This document shows, one piece after another, positions 51,983 to 61,294 of a stretch of 64,000 nucleotides of DNA (position 1 is its first letter; each line of letters starts with the position of its first letter). Made by a program: the position numbers and the translations under genes. The DNA is from Mycoplana azooxidifex (GTDB taxonomy: Bacteria > Pseudomonadota > Alphaproteobacteria > Rhizobiales > Rhizobiaceae): NCBI RefSeq assembly GCF_014196765.1, contig NZ_JACIEE010000004.1, forward strand, positions 480,435-544,434, given 5' to 3'. The notes under the pieces were generated by a model. That model did not search any database, was not told the DNA's origin, and saw only the letters and a list, made by a program, of their open reading frames with translations.

Positions 51983-53326
51983 ATGGAGGCGGCCGACACC
52001 ACAGAGGCGGGGCGGGAGATCGACAAGCTCCTTGCGCTGCATCCGAAGGGTTTCGATCTGTCGCTTGACCGCATCACGCGGCTGCTGTCTGCGCTCGGCG
52101 ACCCGCACAAGCGCCTTCCTCCGGTCATTCATGTCGCCGGCACCAACGGTAAGGGTTCGGTCACGGCATTCAGCCGTGCCATCCTCGAGGCGTCCGGCCT
52201 TTCGGTTCACGTCCACACCTCTCCCCACCTCGTCAACTGGCACGAGCGCTATCGCCTCGGGCGCAAGGGCGGGCGCGGCGCTTTCGTTTCGGATCCGGTT
52301 CTGGCAGATGCGGTCCGTCGCGTGGCAGGGGCCAACGGCGGGCAGAAGATTACGGTCTTCGAGATCCTGACGGCGGTCACCTTTCTGCTCTTCGCCGAGC
52401 ATCCGGCCGACGTTGCGATCATCGAAGTCGGCCTCGGCGGTCGCTACGACGCGACGAACGTCATCGAGAAGCCGGCGGTGTCTGTGATCATGCCGATCTC
52501 GCTCGACCACCAGGCCTATCTGGGTGACCGCGTGGAACTGATCGCAGCCGAGAAGGCGGGCATCATGAAGAAGGGTTCGCCCGTGGTCATCGGCCATCAG
52601 GAAGAGGAGGCTGCGCGCAATGTCCTGATCGCGACCGCGGAGCGGCTTTCCTGTCCCTACACGGTCTACGGGCAGGATTTCCTGGCCTATGGCGAGTTCG
52701 GCCGGATGGTTTACCAGGACGAATTCGGCCTGATGGACCTGCCGCCGCCGAAGCTTCTGGGCCGGCACCAGTATGCCAATGCGGCAGCCGCGATACGCGC
52801 CGTCAAGGCGACCGGCCTGCCGGTCACCGAGCAGGCGTTCGAACGGGGTGTCGTTTCGGTCGAGTGGCCCGGGCGCCTTCAGCGGCTCCACGCCGGTGCG
52901 CTTGCGAAGGCCGCGCCGGGATCCTCAGAGATCTGGGTCGACGGCGGCCACAATCCCGGCGCCGGCGTCGTGATCGCCGAAACCATGGCCACGTTCGAGG
53001 AGCGCGATCCGCGTCCGCTGTTTTTGGTCACGGGCATGATCAACACGAAGGACCCGGTCGGCTATTTCGATGCCTTCCGTGGCATCGCCGAACGTGTCTT
53101 CACCGTACCGATCCGCGGATCGGACGCCGGTATCGATCCGGTCGTGCTCGCAAGTGATGCCGTCGATGCCGGCCTCGAGGCGGAACCGGTCTCATCGGTG
53201 GCCGAGGCGCTGCAGGCGATCGGCCGTATCGTCGAGGAGGATGCCGTGGCGCCACGGATCCTGATCGGCGGCTCGCTCTATCTCATCGGCGATGTGCTCG
53301 CCGACAACGGCACGCCGCCGACCTGA
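51983..53326 (+). CDS. folC: Bifunctional folylpolyglutamate / dihydrofolate synthase
   Basis: This 447-residue Mur-ligase-like enzyme has the P-loop GTNGKGSVT (about 53-61), HTSPHLVNWHERYRL, and the C-terminal domain with DGGHNPG. It makes dihydrofolate and adds glutamates. It follows accD by 23 bases, the usual accD-folC pairing. It converges with trxA. Confidence 0.95.
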   Translation: MEAADTTEAGREIDKLLALHPKGFDLSLDRITRLLSALGDPHKRLPPVIHVAGTNGKGSVTAFSRAILEASGLSVHVHTSPHLVNWHERYRLGRKGGRGAFVSDPVLADAVRRVAGANGGQKITVFEILTAVTFLLFAEHPADVAIIEVGLGGRYDATNVIEKPAVSVIMPISLDHQAYLGDRVELIAAEKAGIMKKGSPVVIGHQEEEAARNVLIATAERLSCPYTVYGQDFLAYGEFGRMVYQDEFGLMDLPPPKLLGRHQYANAAAAIRAVKATGLPVTEQAFERGVVSVEWPGRLQRLHAGALAKAAPGSSEIWVDGGHNPGAGVVIAETMATFEERDPRPLFLVTGMINTKDPVGYFDAFRGIAERVFTVPIRGSDAGIDPVVLASDAVDAGLEAEPVSSVAEALQAIGRIVEEDAVAPRILIGGSLYLIGDVLADNGTPPT

Positions 53327-53364
53327 ATCGGCAGGCTCCGTCATTCTTCCCTGCGGAAACGAAA

Positions 53365-53387
53365 AAGGCCCGGACGAGCCGGGCCTT
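53365..53387 (-). terminator. Intrinsic terminator of trxA
   Basis: AAGGCCCGG and CCGGGCCTT form a 9-bp stem with a 5-base loop. On the minus strand the stem runs into TTTTTC, 25 bases past the trxA stop. Confidence 0.8.
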
Positions 53388-53411
53388 GAATTTCGATATC
53401 TTGCGTGAGGC

Positions 53412-53735
53412 TCAGGCGGCGGCGGTCGAGATCCAGGACGACAGTGCCGTCTTCGGTGCCGCGCCGACCTTGATGTCGGCCACTTCGCCGCCCTTGAACA
53501 CGGCGAGCGTCGGGATCGAGCGGACGCCGAACTGGGCTGCAAGCTCGGGGTTTTCGTCGATATTGAGTTTGACAACCTTCACCTTGCCGGCGAGTTCCGC
53601 GGAGATCTCCTCCAACGCAGGCGCAATCATCTTGCACGGGCCGCACCATTCGGCCCAGAAATCAACGACCACCGGCTCGGCGGAATCGAGGACTTCGGCC
53701 TGGAAATTGGAATTGTCGACTTTCACGGTGGCCAT
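53412..53735 (-). CDS. trxA: Thioredoxin
   Basis: This 107-residue redox protein has the active site WCGPC with Cys31 and Cys34, plus the conserved RSIPTLAVF cis-proline loop. The ATG reading MATVKVDN is the family start; an upstream ATG would add 11 residues. It lies 75 bases downstream of addA on the same strand. Confidence 0.97.
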   Translation of the reverse strand: MATVKVDNSNFQAEVLDSAEPVVVDFWAEWCGPCKMIAPALEEISAELAGKVKVVKLNIDENPELAAQFGVRSIPTLAVFKGGEVADIKVGAAPKTALSSWISTAAA

Positions 53736-53810
53736 GAGGGGCTGCTCCTTGGCAAATTGAAGTTGCATTTCATGTGATGCGCGGCGGCTGCCATTTCAAT
53801 GGTTGGTATC

Positions 53811-56800
53811 TCACTTTGTCGCCAGCTCGGCAAGGCTTCGCGTCATCGCCTCGTCCTCGAGCCAGTAGATCGCAGGCGCCTCGGTATAGACGAGCCCACA
53901 GCGGATCGCCCGGCCGGGATAGAGGGGAGCGAGCAGGGCGCGGTAGATCGAAAGCTGCGCGAGATGCTCGAAGGGGATGTCTGCGGGGCTCGCCGGTGGC
54001 TGCCTGTTGGTCTTGAAATCGACGATCTCGACGCTGTCCTCCGTCACCACCATCCGGTCGATCCGGCCGGAGACCGCATAGTCGGTGCGTCCCACGCCGA
54101 GCGTTCCCATGATTTCGACTTCCGCACGGCTGAGGGGCGAGAAGATCGCCGCAAGCGACCGCTCCTGCATGATCGTGGCGACGTCGGCGCTGAGGCGAGC
54201 CCGATCGCGGCCCGGCCAGTGCCGCACCGCCCGTTCGAGATAGCGCTCCGCCGCAGCCGGACGATCCGGTGCCGGCAGGCTGGGCAGGACCTGCAGAAGC
54301 CGGTGCAGGATCCGGCCGCGTTCCAGTGCCCGGCCTGCGCCCGAAGGCGCATGGGTGGCGAAGAGCGCGGATCCGACCATCAGGTCGGCCTCGGCCGTAT
54401 CGATCACCGCGGCGGCGCCGGACGGGCTCAGCGGACGCGGCAGGCGGCGCTGCGGCGGCAGCGGGCGTCCCAGCGCTTGCGGCAGCGGCGCCCCCGCCTC
54501 GGTCACATCCGCGACGGCCTCGCGGGGTGTGCCGGCCTGCGGCGATGCCTCGCGCCAGATCGCACCGGACCACGTATCCGATCCGGCGGAAAACTGCGCC
54601 TCGCTGCAGCGCGCGTCGCTGGAGAGCCCGGCGGTCACCATCTCGTGCCAGGTGCCGCTGCTCGGCCGCCTGCCGCGATAACCGCACACGACGAGACGGT
54701 CGGCAGCACGCGTCATCGCCACATAGAGAAGCCTGCGGTATTCTTCCTCCGCCTGCGCGCGGATGCGCTGCGCATCGAGGTCGGTCATGTCGTTGCCGAG
54801 GTCCTTGACCGGCAGCCATGCGGGCAGCCCGCCGGCGTCGTCCCCGCCCGCGGCGAGGAACCGCAGCTTCGGCATGTGGGCGTGGGTGAAGGGCGCCCCG
54901 CCGCTGTCCACGAGGAAGACGACAGGGGCCTCCAGACCCTTGGCGGCATGCACCGTCATGATGCGCACCTCGTTTCGCCCCTTGTCCTGCTCGCGCTTGA
55001 CAGTCGGGGCCTCGAGCTCCAGCGTCGAGATGAAGGCCTGCAGGCCGGGAAGGCCGTTTTCCTCCTGATCGAGGGCGAAGGACAGGAACTCGTCGATGAT
55101 CTCGCCGGCCTCCTGCCCCAGTCGCGCCAGAAACGCGGCGCGTCCGCCCAGGACACCGATGACCCGCGCGTAGAAATCATGGGCGGGGAGTTCCCGCGCG
55201 ATGGTGATGAACGCCTCCAGCTGGCGCACCACGGCACCGAGGAACAGGTCTTGCGGTGCTTGCGACTGAAGGTGCTGCCACAGGCTGGTCGCCTCCGGTC
55301 GCCGTGCCGCAAGGTCCATCAGGGGTTCTTCGGAAAGCCCAAGGAGGGGGCTTTTCAGAAGGGCCGCAAGCGACAGGTCGTCTTCCGGCAGGAGCGCGAA
55401 ACGCCCGAGTGCGAGCAGGTCCTGCACGGCGATATGGCCGCTCAGCACCAGCCGGTCCGCGCCGCCGACGGGAATGTTGTGAGGCTGCTTCAGGGCGCGG
55501 GTCAGCGCGTTGACGAAGGCGTCACGCTTGCGCACCAGCACGATGACATCGCCGGGACGCATGGGTCGCGATACGCCCTTCTCGGTCACCGTCGCCTGTC
55601 CGATCCAGCCTGCGAGCGTGTCGGCGATGCGCCTTGCCAGGACGTTCACCGGTGCCTTCTCCGGCACGGCGTCGAACGGCGCGGTCCAGTCGTCCTCGTC
55701 GATGGTCTCGGCCGGTGCGATCACCTCCCATAGGTCGACCGCGCCGGGCTCCTGGCCGCGGTTGGAGGCATGGATGACGGCGTCGCCATCGGGAGAAAGC
55801 CCGCGTGCATGGTCGGCGACCGAGAACACCTGGTCGACGGCAGTAAGCACGTCGCGAGTGGAGCGAAAGGACAGCAGCAGCCGGATCGAGCGGAAGAATG
55901 CGTCGGCATCCCCGGCGCGCCGCGCCGCCTTGCGCCCCTCCTGGGCGAAACGCTCCGGGCGCGCCCCTTGGAAGGAATAGATCGACTGCTTCTCGTCGCC
56001 GACGGCGAAGACGGTGCGGTTTGCCTGGCGGGCCGAGGCACCGGCGAAGAATTCGCTGGTCAGCGCGCCGATGATTTCCCATTGCCGCGGGCTCGTGTCC
56101 TGGGCCTCGTCGACGAGGACGTGGTCGATCCCCTGGTCGAGCTTGTAGTGGATCCAGGCGCCAACGTCGCTGCGGGTCAGAAGCGTGGCGGCACGCTCGA
56201 TCAGGTCGTCGAAATCGAGCAGGCTGCGCCCGCGCTTGAGGTCCTCGTAGTCGCCGATCAGTCGCTCTGCGATCACGAGGGCCGCGCTGGTCGCCTCGAA
56301 CATGCGGAAGCGGCGGAGGCGGTCGTCGCAGGCGATCACATGCGCCTGCAGGTCGACGAAGAACGGCTCGAACTCCGGATCGCGGTCCTTCACCTTCTTG
56401 GACAGGAAGGCGCGGTCGAGGCTGGCCGGCTTTCCACCGCCGTTGAAGAAGAGATCGCAGAGGGCCCGTCGACGTCCGGCGGCCGTCGGCAATTCGGGCA
56501 GGGCGGCCAGATCGGCAGCACTCGCCTTGACCGTGTCGGAGCCGAGTTCGAGCGCGGTGTCGAGATAGCGGCGGAAGACAGCAGCATCGAAGCCGGGCGG
56601 CGGCCAGAAGGCTTCGACCAGTCTTTCGGCATCGTCCTTTGGCCCGAACCCGAGTCGCTCGCGCAGCAGGGCGCGGGTGCCGCCAAGGGCGGCCGCCCGC
56701 TCGATGAAGGCGCGGATAGCGCTGCGATTGGCAACGATGTCCTCGACCAGCCGATCGAGACCAGTGTCGTCTGCGATCTCGAGTACGGTCGCAAACGCCT

Positions 56801-57365
56801 CGGCGAGCGCGGCGTCGTCCTCCGCAGAGGTCGCGGTCAGGAGCGAGCGGCGGGCGTCGGCGAGTAGCACTGCGGCGGCCCGGTCGTCGAGCACGGCGAA
56901 ATGGCCGGCAACGTTCGCCTCCAGCGGGAACTGGTGCAGCAGCGCCTCGCAGAAGGCGTGGATCGTCTGGATCTTCAGTCCGCCCGGCGTCTCCAATGCG
57001 CGCGCGAACAGGCGGCGCGCTTCCTCCAGCTTCAACCGGTCGGGCGGGGCACCCTCGATCTGCTCGACACGCCGAGAAAGCGCGTCGTCCGGCAGCACCG
57101 CCCATTCGGCCAGGCGTTCGAACACGCGGTTCGACATTTCCGACGCCGCCGCCTTGGTATAGGTCAGGCACAGGATGGCCGATGGCCGGCACCCGGCGAG
57201 CAGGAGCCGGATCACGCGCTGGGTGAGCACGTGCGTCTTGCCCGAGCCGGCATTGGCGGAGACCCATGCCGAACCGGTAGGATCGGATGCGGCCGCCTGC
57301 ATGCGGCTCGTCCAGCCGAGCCAGGCGCCGGGATCGTCGGCGGGCGGGCGCTCTGCGTCAAGCAT
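53811..57365 (-). CDS. addA: Double-strand break repair helicase-nuclease AddA
   Basis: This 1184-residue protein has UvrD-type helicase motifs: Walker A ANAGSGKT (37-44), Walker B VLVDEAQDTSP, and TVHAAKGLEAPVV. At the C-terminus is a PD-(D/E)XK nuclease with VEIVDFKTNRQPP. AddAB resects broken ends up to a Chi-like sequence for RecA. The start overlaps the end of addB, so the two are translationally coupled. Confidence 0.96.
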   Translation of the reverse strand: MLDAERPPADDPGAWLGWTSRMQAAASDPTGSAWVSANAGSGKTHVLTQRVIRLLLAGCRPSAILCLTYTKAAASEMSNRVFERLAEWAVLPDDALSRRVEQIEGAPPDRLKLEEARRLFARALETPGGLKIQTIHAFCEALLHQFPLEANVAGHFAVLDDRAAAVLLADARRSLLTATSAEDDAALAEAFATVLEIADDTGLDRLVEDIVANRSAIRAFIERAAALGGTRALLRERLGFGPKDDAERLVEAFWPPPGFDAAVFRRYLDTALELGSDTVKASAADLAALPELPTAAGRRRALCDLFFNGGGKPASLDRAFLSKKVKDRDPEFEPFFVDLQAHVIACDDRLRRFRMFEATSAALVIAERLIGDYEDLKRGRSLLDFDDLIERAATLLTRSDVGAWIHYKLDQGIDHVLVDEAQDTSPRQWEIIGALTSEFFAGASARQANRTVFAVGDEKQSIYSFQGARPERFAQEGRKAARRAGDADAFFRSIRLLLSFRSTRDVLTAVDQVFSVADHARGLSPDGDAVIHASNRGQEPGAVDLWEVIAPAETIDEDDWTAPFDAVPEKAPVNVLARRIADTLAGWIGQATVTEKGVSRPMRPGDVIVLVRKRDAFVNALTRALKQPHNIPVGGADRLVLSGHIAVQDLLALGRFALLPEDDLSLAALLKSPLLGLSEEPLMDLAARRPEATSLWQHLQSQAPQDLFLGAVVRQLEAFITIARELPAHDFYARVIGVLGGRAAFLARLGQEAGEIIDEFLSFALDQEENGLPGLQAFISTLELEAPTVKREQDKGRNEVRIMTVHAAKGLEAPVVFLVDSGGAPFTHAHMPKLRFLAAGGDDAGGLPAWLPVKDLGNDMTDLDAQRIRAQAEEEYRRLLYVAMTRAADRLVVCGYRGRRPSSGTWHEMVTAGLSSDARCSEAQFSAGSDTWSGAIWREASPQAGTPREAVADVTEAGAPLPQALGRPLPPQRRLPRPLSPSGAAAVIDTAEADLMVGSALFATHAPSGAGRALERGRILHRLLQVLPSLPAPDRPAAAERYLERAVRHWPGRDRARLSADVATIMQERSLAAIFSPLSRAEVEIMGTLGVGRTDYAVSGRIDRMVVTEDSVEIVDFKTNRQPPASPADIPFEHLAQLSIYRALLAPLYPGRAIRCGLVYTEAPAIYWLEDEAMTRSLAELATK

Positions 57366-60300
57366 CCTCTTCTCCCTCAGAACTTTCGGCCGTCGACCAC
57401 TCGGCCACGCGCGCCAGGTGGTCATACTCGCCGCCGAATTCCCGTTCCGCTTCCGGAATGACGCGCGAGGCGAAGCCGTAATGGCCGGAAAGCAGCTGTG
57501 TCAGCAGCTTCTCCAGCTGGAGAATCGCATCGTCGGCAAGGTCCTCGGCGGATTTCGGCTGTCGATCCTTCGTCGGCCTGGCGTGCTCGTTGTTGACGAC
57601 CTCGTCGTCGAAGCGATCACCGGGTTTGAGGCGGACATAGGTCAGGTCGCCGGGCGGCATCGACGGCAGGCCCTTGAAGGCGCCGCGCTTCAGGGCCGCC
57701 GCCTCTAGCGGCAGCTGCGGATCGAGGAGTGCACGAGCGATCCTCAGCGAGGGCGAACTGCCGGTCTTGTAGTCGATCAGGTCGCCGCGGCCGTCGGTCC
57801 GCAGGTCGATGCGGTCCGCGATGCCGGTGAGCCGCATGCCGGCAATTGCGAGATCGAGCGAGGCAGGCACCTCCGTCAGGGATTTGTCGAGCACCTGCCG
57901 GCGCTTGCCGTCCCAGGCGAGGAATGCGCTCGCGACGGCTTGGAAGCGCGGCCGCCAGACCGCATCGATATGCAGGGGCAGCGCCATGCGGTCGAACTCC
58001 TCCGTCGTGATCCGGCGCATCAGCTCCCCGTCCTCGCTGTCGCCGGGCTGCTCGCGCACGTAGCGCTCGACGATGCGGTGGTACAGCGTGCCGCGCTCGG
58101 CGGCACCCGGATCGACGTTGAACGGCGCGATCGGATGGAGGCGCAGAATCCGCCGCGCATAGATGGCATAAGGATCGCGGCGCAACCGGCCGACTTCGCT
58201 GAAGGAATAGCTTTTCGGTTGCAGGTCGGCCGGCGGCCTGGGCTCCGGCCGCTTTGCTGCCGGCTGCCGCTGGCGTCGATCCAGCAGTGCGGTCCAGTGC
58301 AGCAGGTCCGCGCCCCTCTTTCGCAGGTCCTGAGCCAGCGAAGGACCGCCGACCGCGAGCAGCCGCTGCAGCCACCGCGAGGCGACCGTCGGCGAGGTGC
58401 CGCTGCGTGTCGCCCGGGTGAGGACCAGGTTCCGCGCCGCGCAGGCCATCTGGAAGTCGTGCGCCAATTGGCCGATGCGCCGCTCGGGCGGTTCGAGCCC
58501 GATGCTTGCCTTCATGGAGCGCGACAGAAAGGCGTCGTTCGTCGTCTGCCCCGGCCAGGTGCCCTCGTTCAGCCCGCCGATGACGATCGTATCGACGCTC
58601 TGCAGGCGCGATTCGAGTGCGCCGAAGATGAAGACACGCGGATGGCGCATCGAGCGCGGCTTCACCGTTTCGCTGGCGCTGATCGCTTCCAGCGCATCGC
58701 ACCATTGCGGACCGTCCGCCTCGAGCTGTCCGTCGGCCTCGATCACGCCCTTGAGCAGCGAAGCCAGCCCGTCGCCTGCTTCGCCGGACCAGAGGCCGGC
58801 CAGATTGCCGTTCTCGTCGATCGCGACCGCTTCCAGCGCCCGGCCGGTTCGCTCGGTCCATTCCGAGATCGCAAGCGCCGTCGTGAAGCGCCGTCCCGTG
58901 CGGCCGTGGCGCACCAGGACGCCGGCCAGTGGCTCGACCGCGGCGGCGATCCGCCGGGCGAGGTCGCGCGCTTCCAGTGCCGCAGCGTCGGTAATGGCCT
59001 TGCGCCATTCCGGCGGCTTCCGGTCGGCCGCATGCCGCTTGATGGCCGCATCGAGGAGCGGCTCGAGAGCGGAGATGTCGACCTCGGCCGTGCCACCACG
59101 CAGTGCCAGCAGCTCCAGCGCGGTCGCGGCGTCGCGCATTTTTTCCGCCGGAAGGCCGAAGCGGGCCAGCGGATGCTTCAGCAGGGCGACGAGCGCGACC
59201 GGATCGCCCGGTCGGAGCGTCGCCTCCAGCAGCAGCCGGGTGAGCGTGCCCTGGGCGGTGGAAAGCAGCGGGGTGCCGGCGGAATCGTCGGCCTCTATGC
59301 CGAAGCGGGCGAGCTCCGCCGTAACACGCCGGGCAAGCTTCCTGTCAGGCGTGATCAGCGCGGCCTGGCTTTCCTCGCGCTCCTCGAGTGCCAGCCGCAG
59401 GGCGATCGCGATCGCGGTCGCCTCCTCGCGCTCGTTCGCCGCCTCGACCAGGCAGGCGCCGTCGAACGCGCCGTGCGTCTGGTCATCCTGCAGGGCCTGC
59501 CGCTGCTGCTCCCAGCCTGCGGTGGCATGAACCGGCAGCAATGCCCGGGACAAGAGGTCGGCGCGCGCCGCCAATGCGGTCTCCGGCGTGCCGAGCGGAA
59601 CGACCATCGGGCGTTCGATCCCGAGCCGCTGCAGCAACCGGCTGAGACCGTATTGCGGGTGGCTGCGGTTCGACGCCTCGCGCGAGGGTTCGCCGGACAG
59701 CGGGTCGTGCGTGACCAGCCGCCAGTCGTCGTCCGACATCGAAAAGTCGAGCCCGGGCAGCACGACGGCGCCGTTCGGCATCCCCGCAACCGCCTCGATC
59801 AGCCGCGCGGTGGCGGGAATGGAGCCGGTCGAGCCGGCAATGACCACCGGTCCGGACGGCGGCGTATCGCGATAGCGGTCTGCCTCCGCATGCAGGATCG
59901 CATTGCGGCGGATCGACGGAGACGAGCGACTGAGCTCGTCGAGCCGCGCCGGCCAGTATTCGCTGGCGATCTTCAGGAAGGCCAACGTCAGCTGCCACCA
60001 TTGCGCGTGGTCGGCGGCATCGATGGTCTTGAGTGCGTCCCAGTCGCACTCCTCCGTCTCCATCGCGTCGATCAGCTCGGCGAGCTCGCGGGCGAGCCAG
60101 ATCGCATCGGCGGGGCTTGCGGGCGCGACCAGGGGGCTCTCGGCGTGCACGGCGGTGATCGCCGCCGGCAGGCTGTTGCGCCAGGCGAGCACGAGCCGCG
60201 CGAGTTCCAGCAGGCGTGCCGGGCCGGAAAGCGGCTCCGCCATGTCGAGCGCGGCCGGTGCCGCTTCGTCGAAGAAGCCGCTGTCGTCGTCGGTTTCGCC

Positions 60301-60552
60301 GAGCGGGCGGATGATGGGGAGGATGGCGGAGCGCCCGCCGAGCAGATCGACGAACTCGGACCGGAGCGTTCGTGCCGACCGCCGGGTCGGCACGTAGATC
60401 GTCATGTCCGCAAGCGACAGCGGGTCGTTCTCGTCGTGGCGGAAGCCGCGGATAATCGTGCCGTCGCAGATCCTCTCTGCCAGCGTCTTCAGGAACGGCA
60501 GGCCCGGGTGTATCGAGAACACGTTGCCGGGGCTGTCCCGCCGCGCGTTCAT
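57358..60552 (-). CDS. addB: Double-strand break repair protein AddB
   Basis: This 1064-residue partner of AddA has an inactivated-helicase-type N-terminal half (IYVPTRRSARTLRSEF) and a C-terminal PD-(D/E)XK nuclease (DLIDYKTGSSPS). It forms the second nuclease and the Chi-scanning subunit in the alphaproteobacterial enzyme. The ATG overlaps the stop of the uridylyltransferase gene; a longer frame upstream is antisense-like and not supported. Confidence 0.94.
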   Translation of the reverse strand: MNARRDSPGNVFSIHPGLPFLKTLAERICDGTIIRGFRHDENDPLSLADMTIYVPTRRSARTLRSEFVDLLGGRSAILPIIRPLGETDDDSGFFDEAAPAALDMAEPLSGPARLLELARLVLAWRNSLPAAITAVHAESPLVAPASPADAIWLARELAELIDAMETEECDWDALKTIDAADHAQWWQLTLAFLKIASEYWPARLDELSRSSPSIRRNAILHAEADRYRDTPPSGPVVIAGSTGSIPATARLIEAVAGMPNGAVVLPGLDFSMSDDDWRLVTHDPLSGEPSREASNRSHPQYGLSRLLQRLGIERPMVVPLGTPETALAARADLLSRALLPVHATAGWEQQRQALQDDQTHGAFDGACLVEAANEREEATAIAIALRLALEEREESQAALITPDRKLARRVTAELARFGIEADDSAGTPLLSTAQGTLTRLLLEATLRPGDPVALVALLKHPLARFGLPAEKMRDAATALELLALRGGTAEVDISALEPLLDAAIKRHAADRKPPEWRKAITDAAALEARDLARRIAAAVEPLAGVLVRHGRTGRRFTTALAISEWTERTGRALEAVAIDENGNLAGLWSGEAGDGLASLLKGVIEADGQLEADGPQWCDALEAISASETVKPRSMRHPRVFIFGALESRLQSVDTIVIGGLNEGTWPGQTTNDAFLSRSMKASIGLEPPERRIGQLAHDFQMACAARNLVLTRATRSGTSPTVASRWLQRLLAVGGPSLAQDLRKRGADLLHWTALLDRRQRQPAAKRPEPRPPADLQPKSYSFSEVGRLRRDPYAIYARRILRLHPIAPFNVDPGAAERGTLYHRIVERYVREQPGDSEDGELMRRITTEEFDRMALPLHIDAVWRPRFQAVASAFLAWDGKRRQVLDKSLTEVPASLDLAIAGMRLTGIADRIDLRTDGRGDLIDYKTGSSPSLRIARALLDPQLPLEAAALKRGAFKGLPSMPPGDLTYVRLKPGDRFDDEVVNNEHARPTKDRQPKSAEDLADDAILQLEKLLTQLLSGHYGFASRVIPEAEREFGGEYDHLARVAEWSTAESSEGEEDA

Positions 60553-61280
60553 GCAGCACCCGCCAGCCTGCCGATGACCGCCTCGGCTTCGGCAATCGCT
60601 TCGGGGGTGCCGACCGTGATCCAGTGCCCTTCGAGGATGAGACCATAGAGCCGGCCGCCCGCGATCGCCCGGTCGAAGTAGATGTTGAGGTTGAAGGCCT
60701 CGTCCGGCGCGTCGTCGAGCAGCGCCGGCATCATGGCGATCGCCCCGGCATAGACGACGGGCTCGCCGTCGCCATCGCTGAAGCGGATCAGCCGGCCATC
60801 GGCATCCATCGAGAAGTCGTTGCGGCCGTTGTGCCCCGTCGTGTTCTCCAGCCGCACGCACAGCATCGCCATGTCCATGCGGTCCGGGTCGAAGAAGGCG
60901 GCGAGCCGCCGCAGGTTGGTCTTCTCGTCGGCCCGCTCCCCGACCCAGAACAGGTCGGCGTTGAGGACGAAGACCGGCTCGGAGCCCAGCAGCCTCAGCC
61001 CTTTGGCAAGCCCGCCGCCGGAGTTCATCAGCGCCTCGGTCTCGTCGGAGATGAGGATTTCGGGGCGATTGCGGCGCGACAGATGGTCGATCATTTGGCC
61101 CGCGAAATGATGGACGTTGACGACAGCCTGCGTCACGCCGGCCGCCTCCAGCGCGTCGAGGCCGTAGTCGATCATCGCCTTGCCCGCGATCGGCACCAGC
61201 GGCTTCGGCATGGTGTTCGTCACGGGCCGCAGCCGCGTTCCGAGCCCGGCCGCAAGCACCATGGCGTTTTCGATCTTCAT
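60549..61280 (-). CDS. murU: N-acetylmuramate alpha-1-phosphate uridylyltransferase (MurU)
   Basis: This 243-residue nucleotidyltransferase has AAGLGTRLRP (10-19) and MPKPLVPIAGK, with NADLFW as the metal site. The MurU assignment rests on the adjacent AmgK-like domain: AmgK phosphorylates recovered MurNAc and MurU makes UDP-MurNAc, bypassing de novo synthesis. A sugar-1-phosphate transferase of another pathway is possible. It ends overlapping addB. Confidence 0.82.
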   Translation of the reverse strand: MKIENAMVLAAGLGTRLRPVTNTMPKPLVPIAGKAMIDYGLDALEAAGVTQAVVNVHHFAGQMIDHLSRRNRPEILISDETEALMNSGGGLAKGLRLLGSEPVFVLNADLFWVGERADEKTNLRRLAAFFDPDRMDMAMLCVRLENTTGHNGRNDFSMDADGRLIRFSDGDGEPVVYAGAIAMMPALLDDAPDEAFNLNIYFDRAIAGGRLYGLILEGHWITVGTPEAIAEAEAVIGRLAGAA

Positions 61281-61294
61281 CGCGGCATCCGTCC

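Noticed and set aside
57940-60648. A 902-codon open frame antisense to addB, and similar frames opposite addA, leuS and acs
   Set aside because: These are products of high GC at third positions; none has family motifs or a plausible ribosome site.
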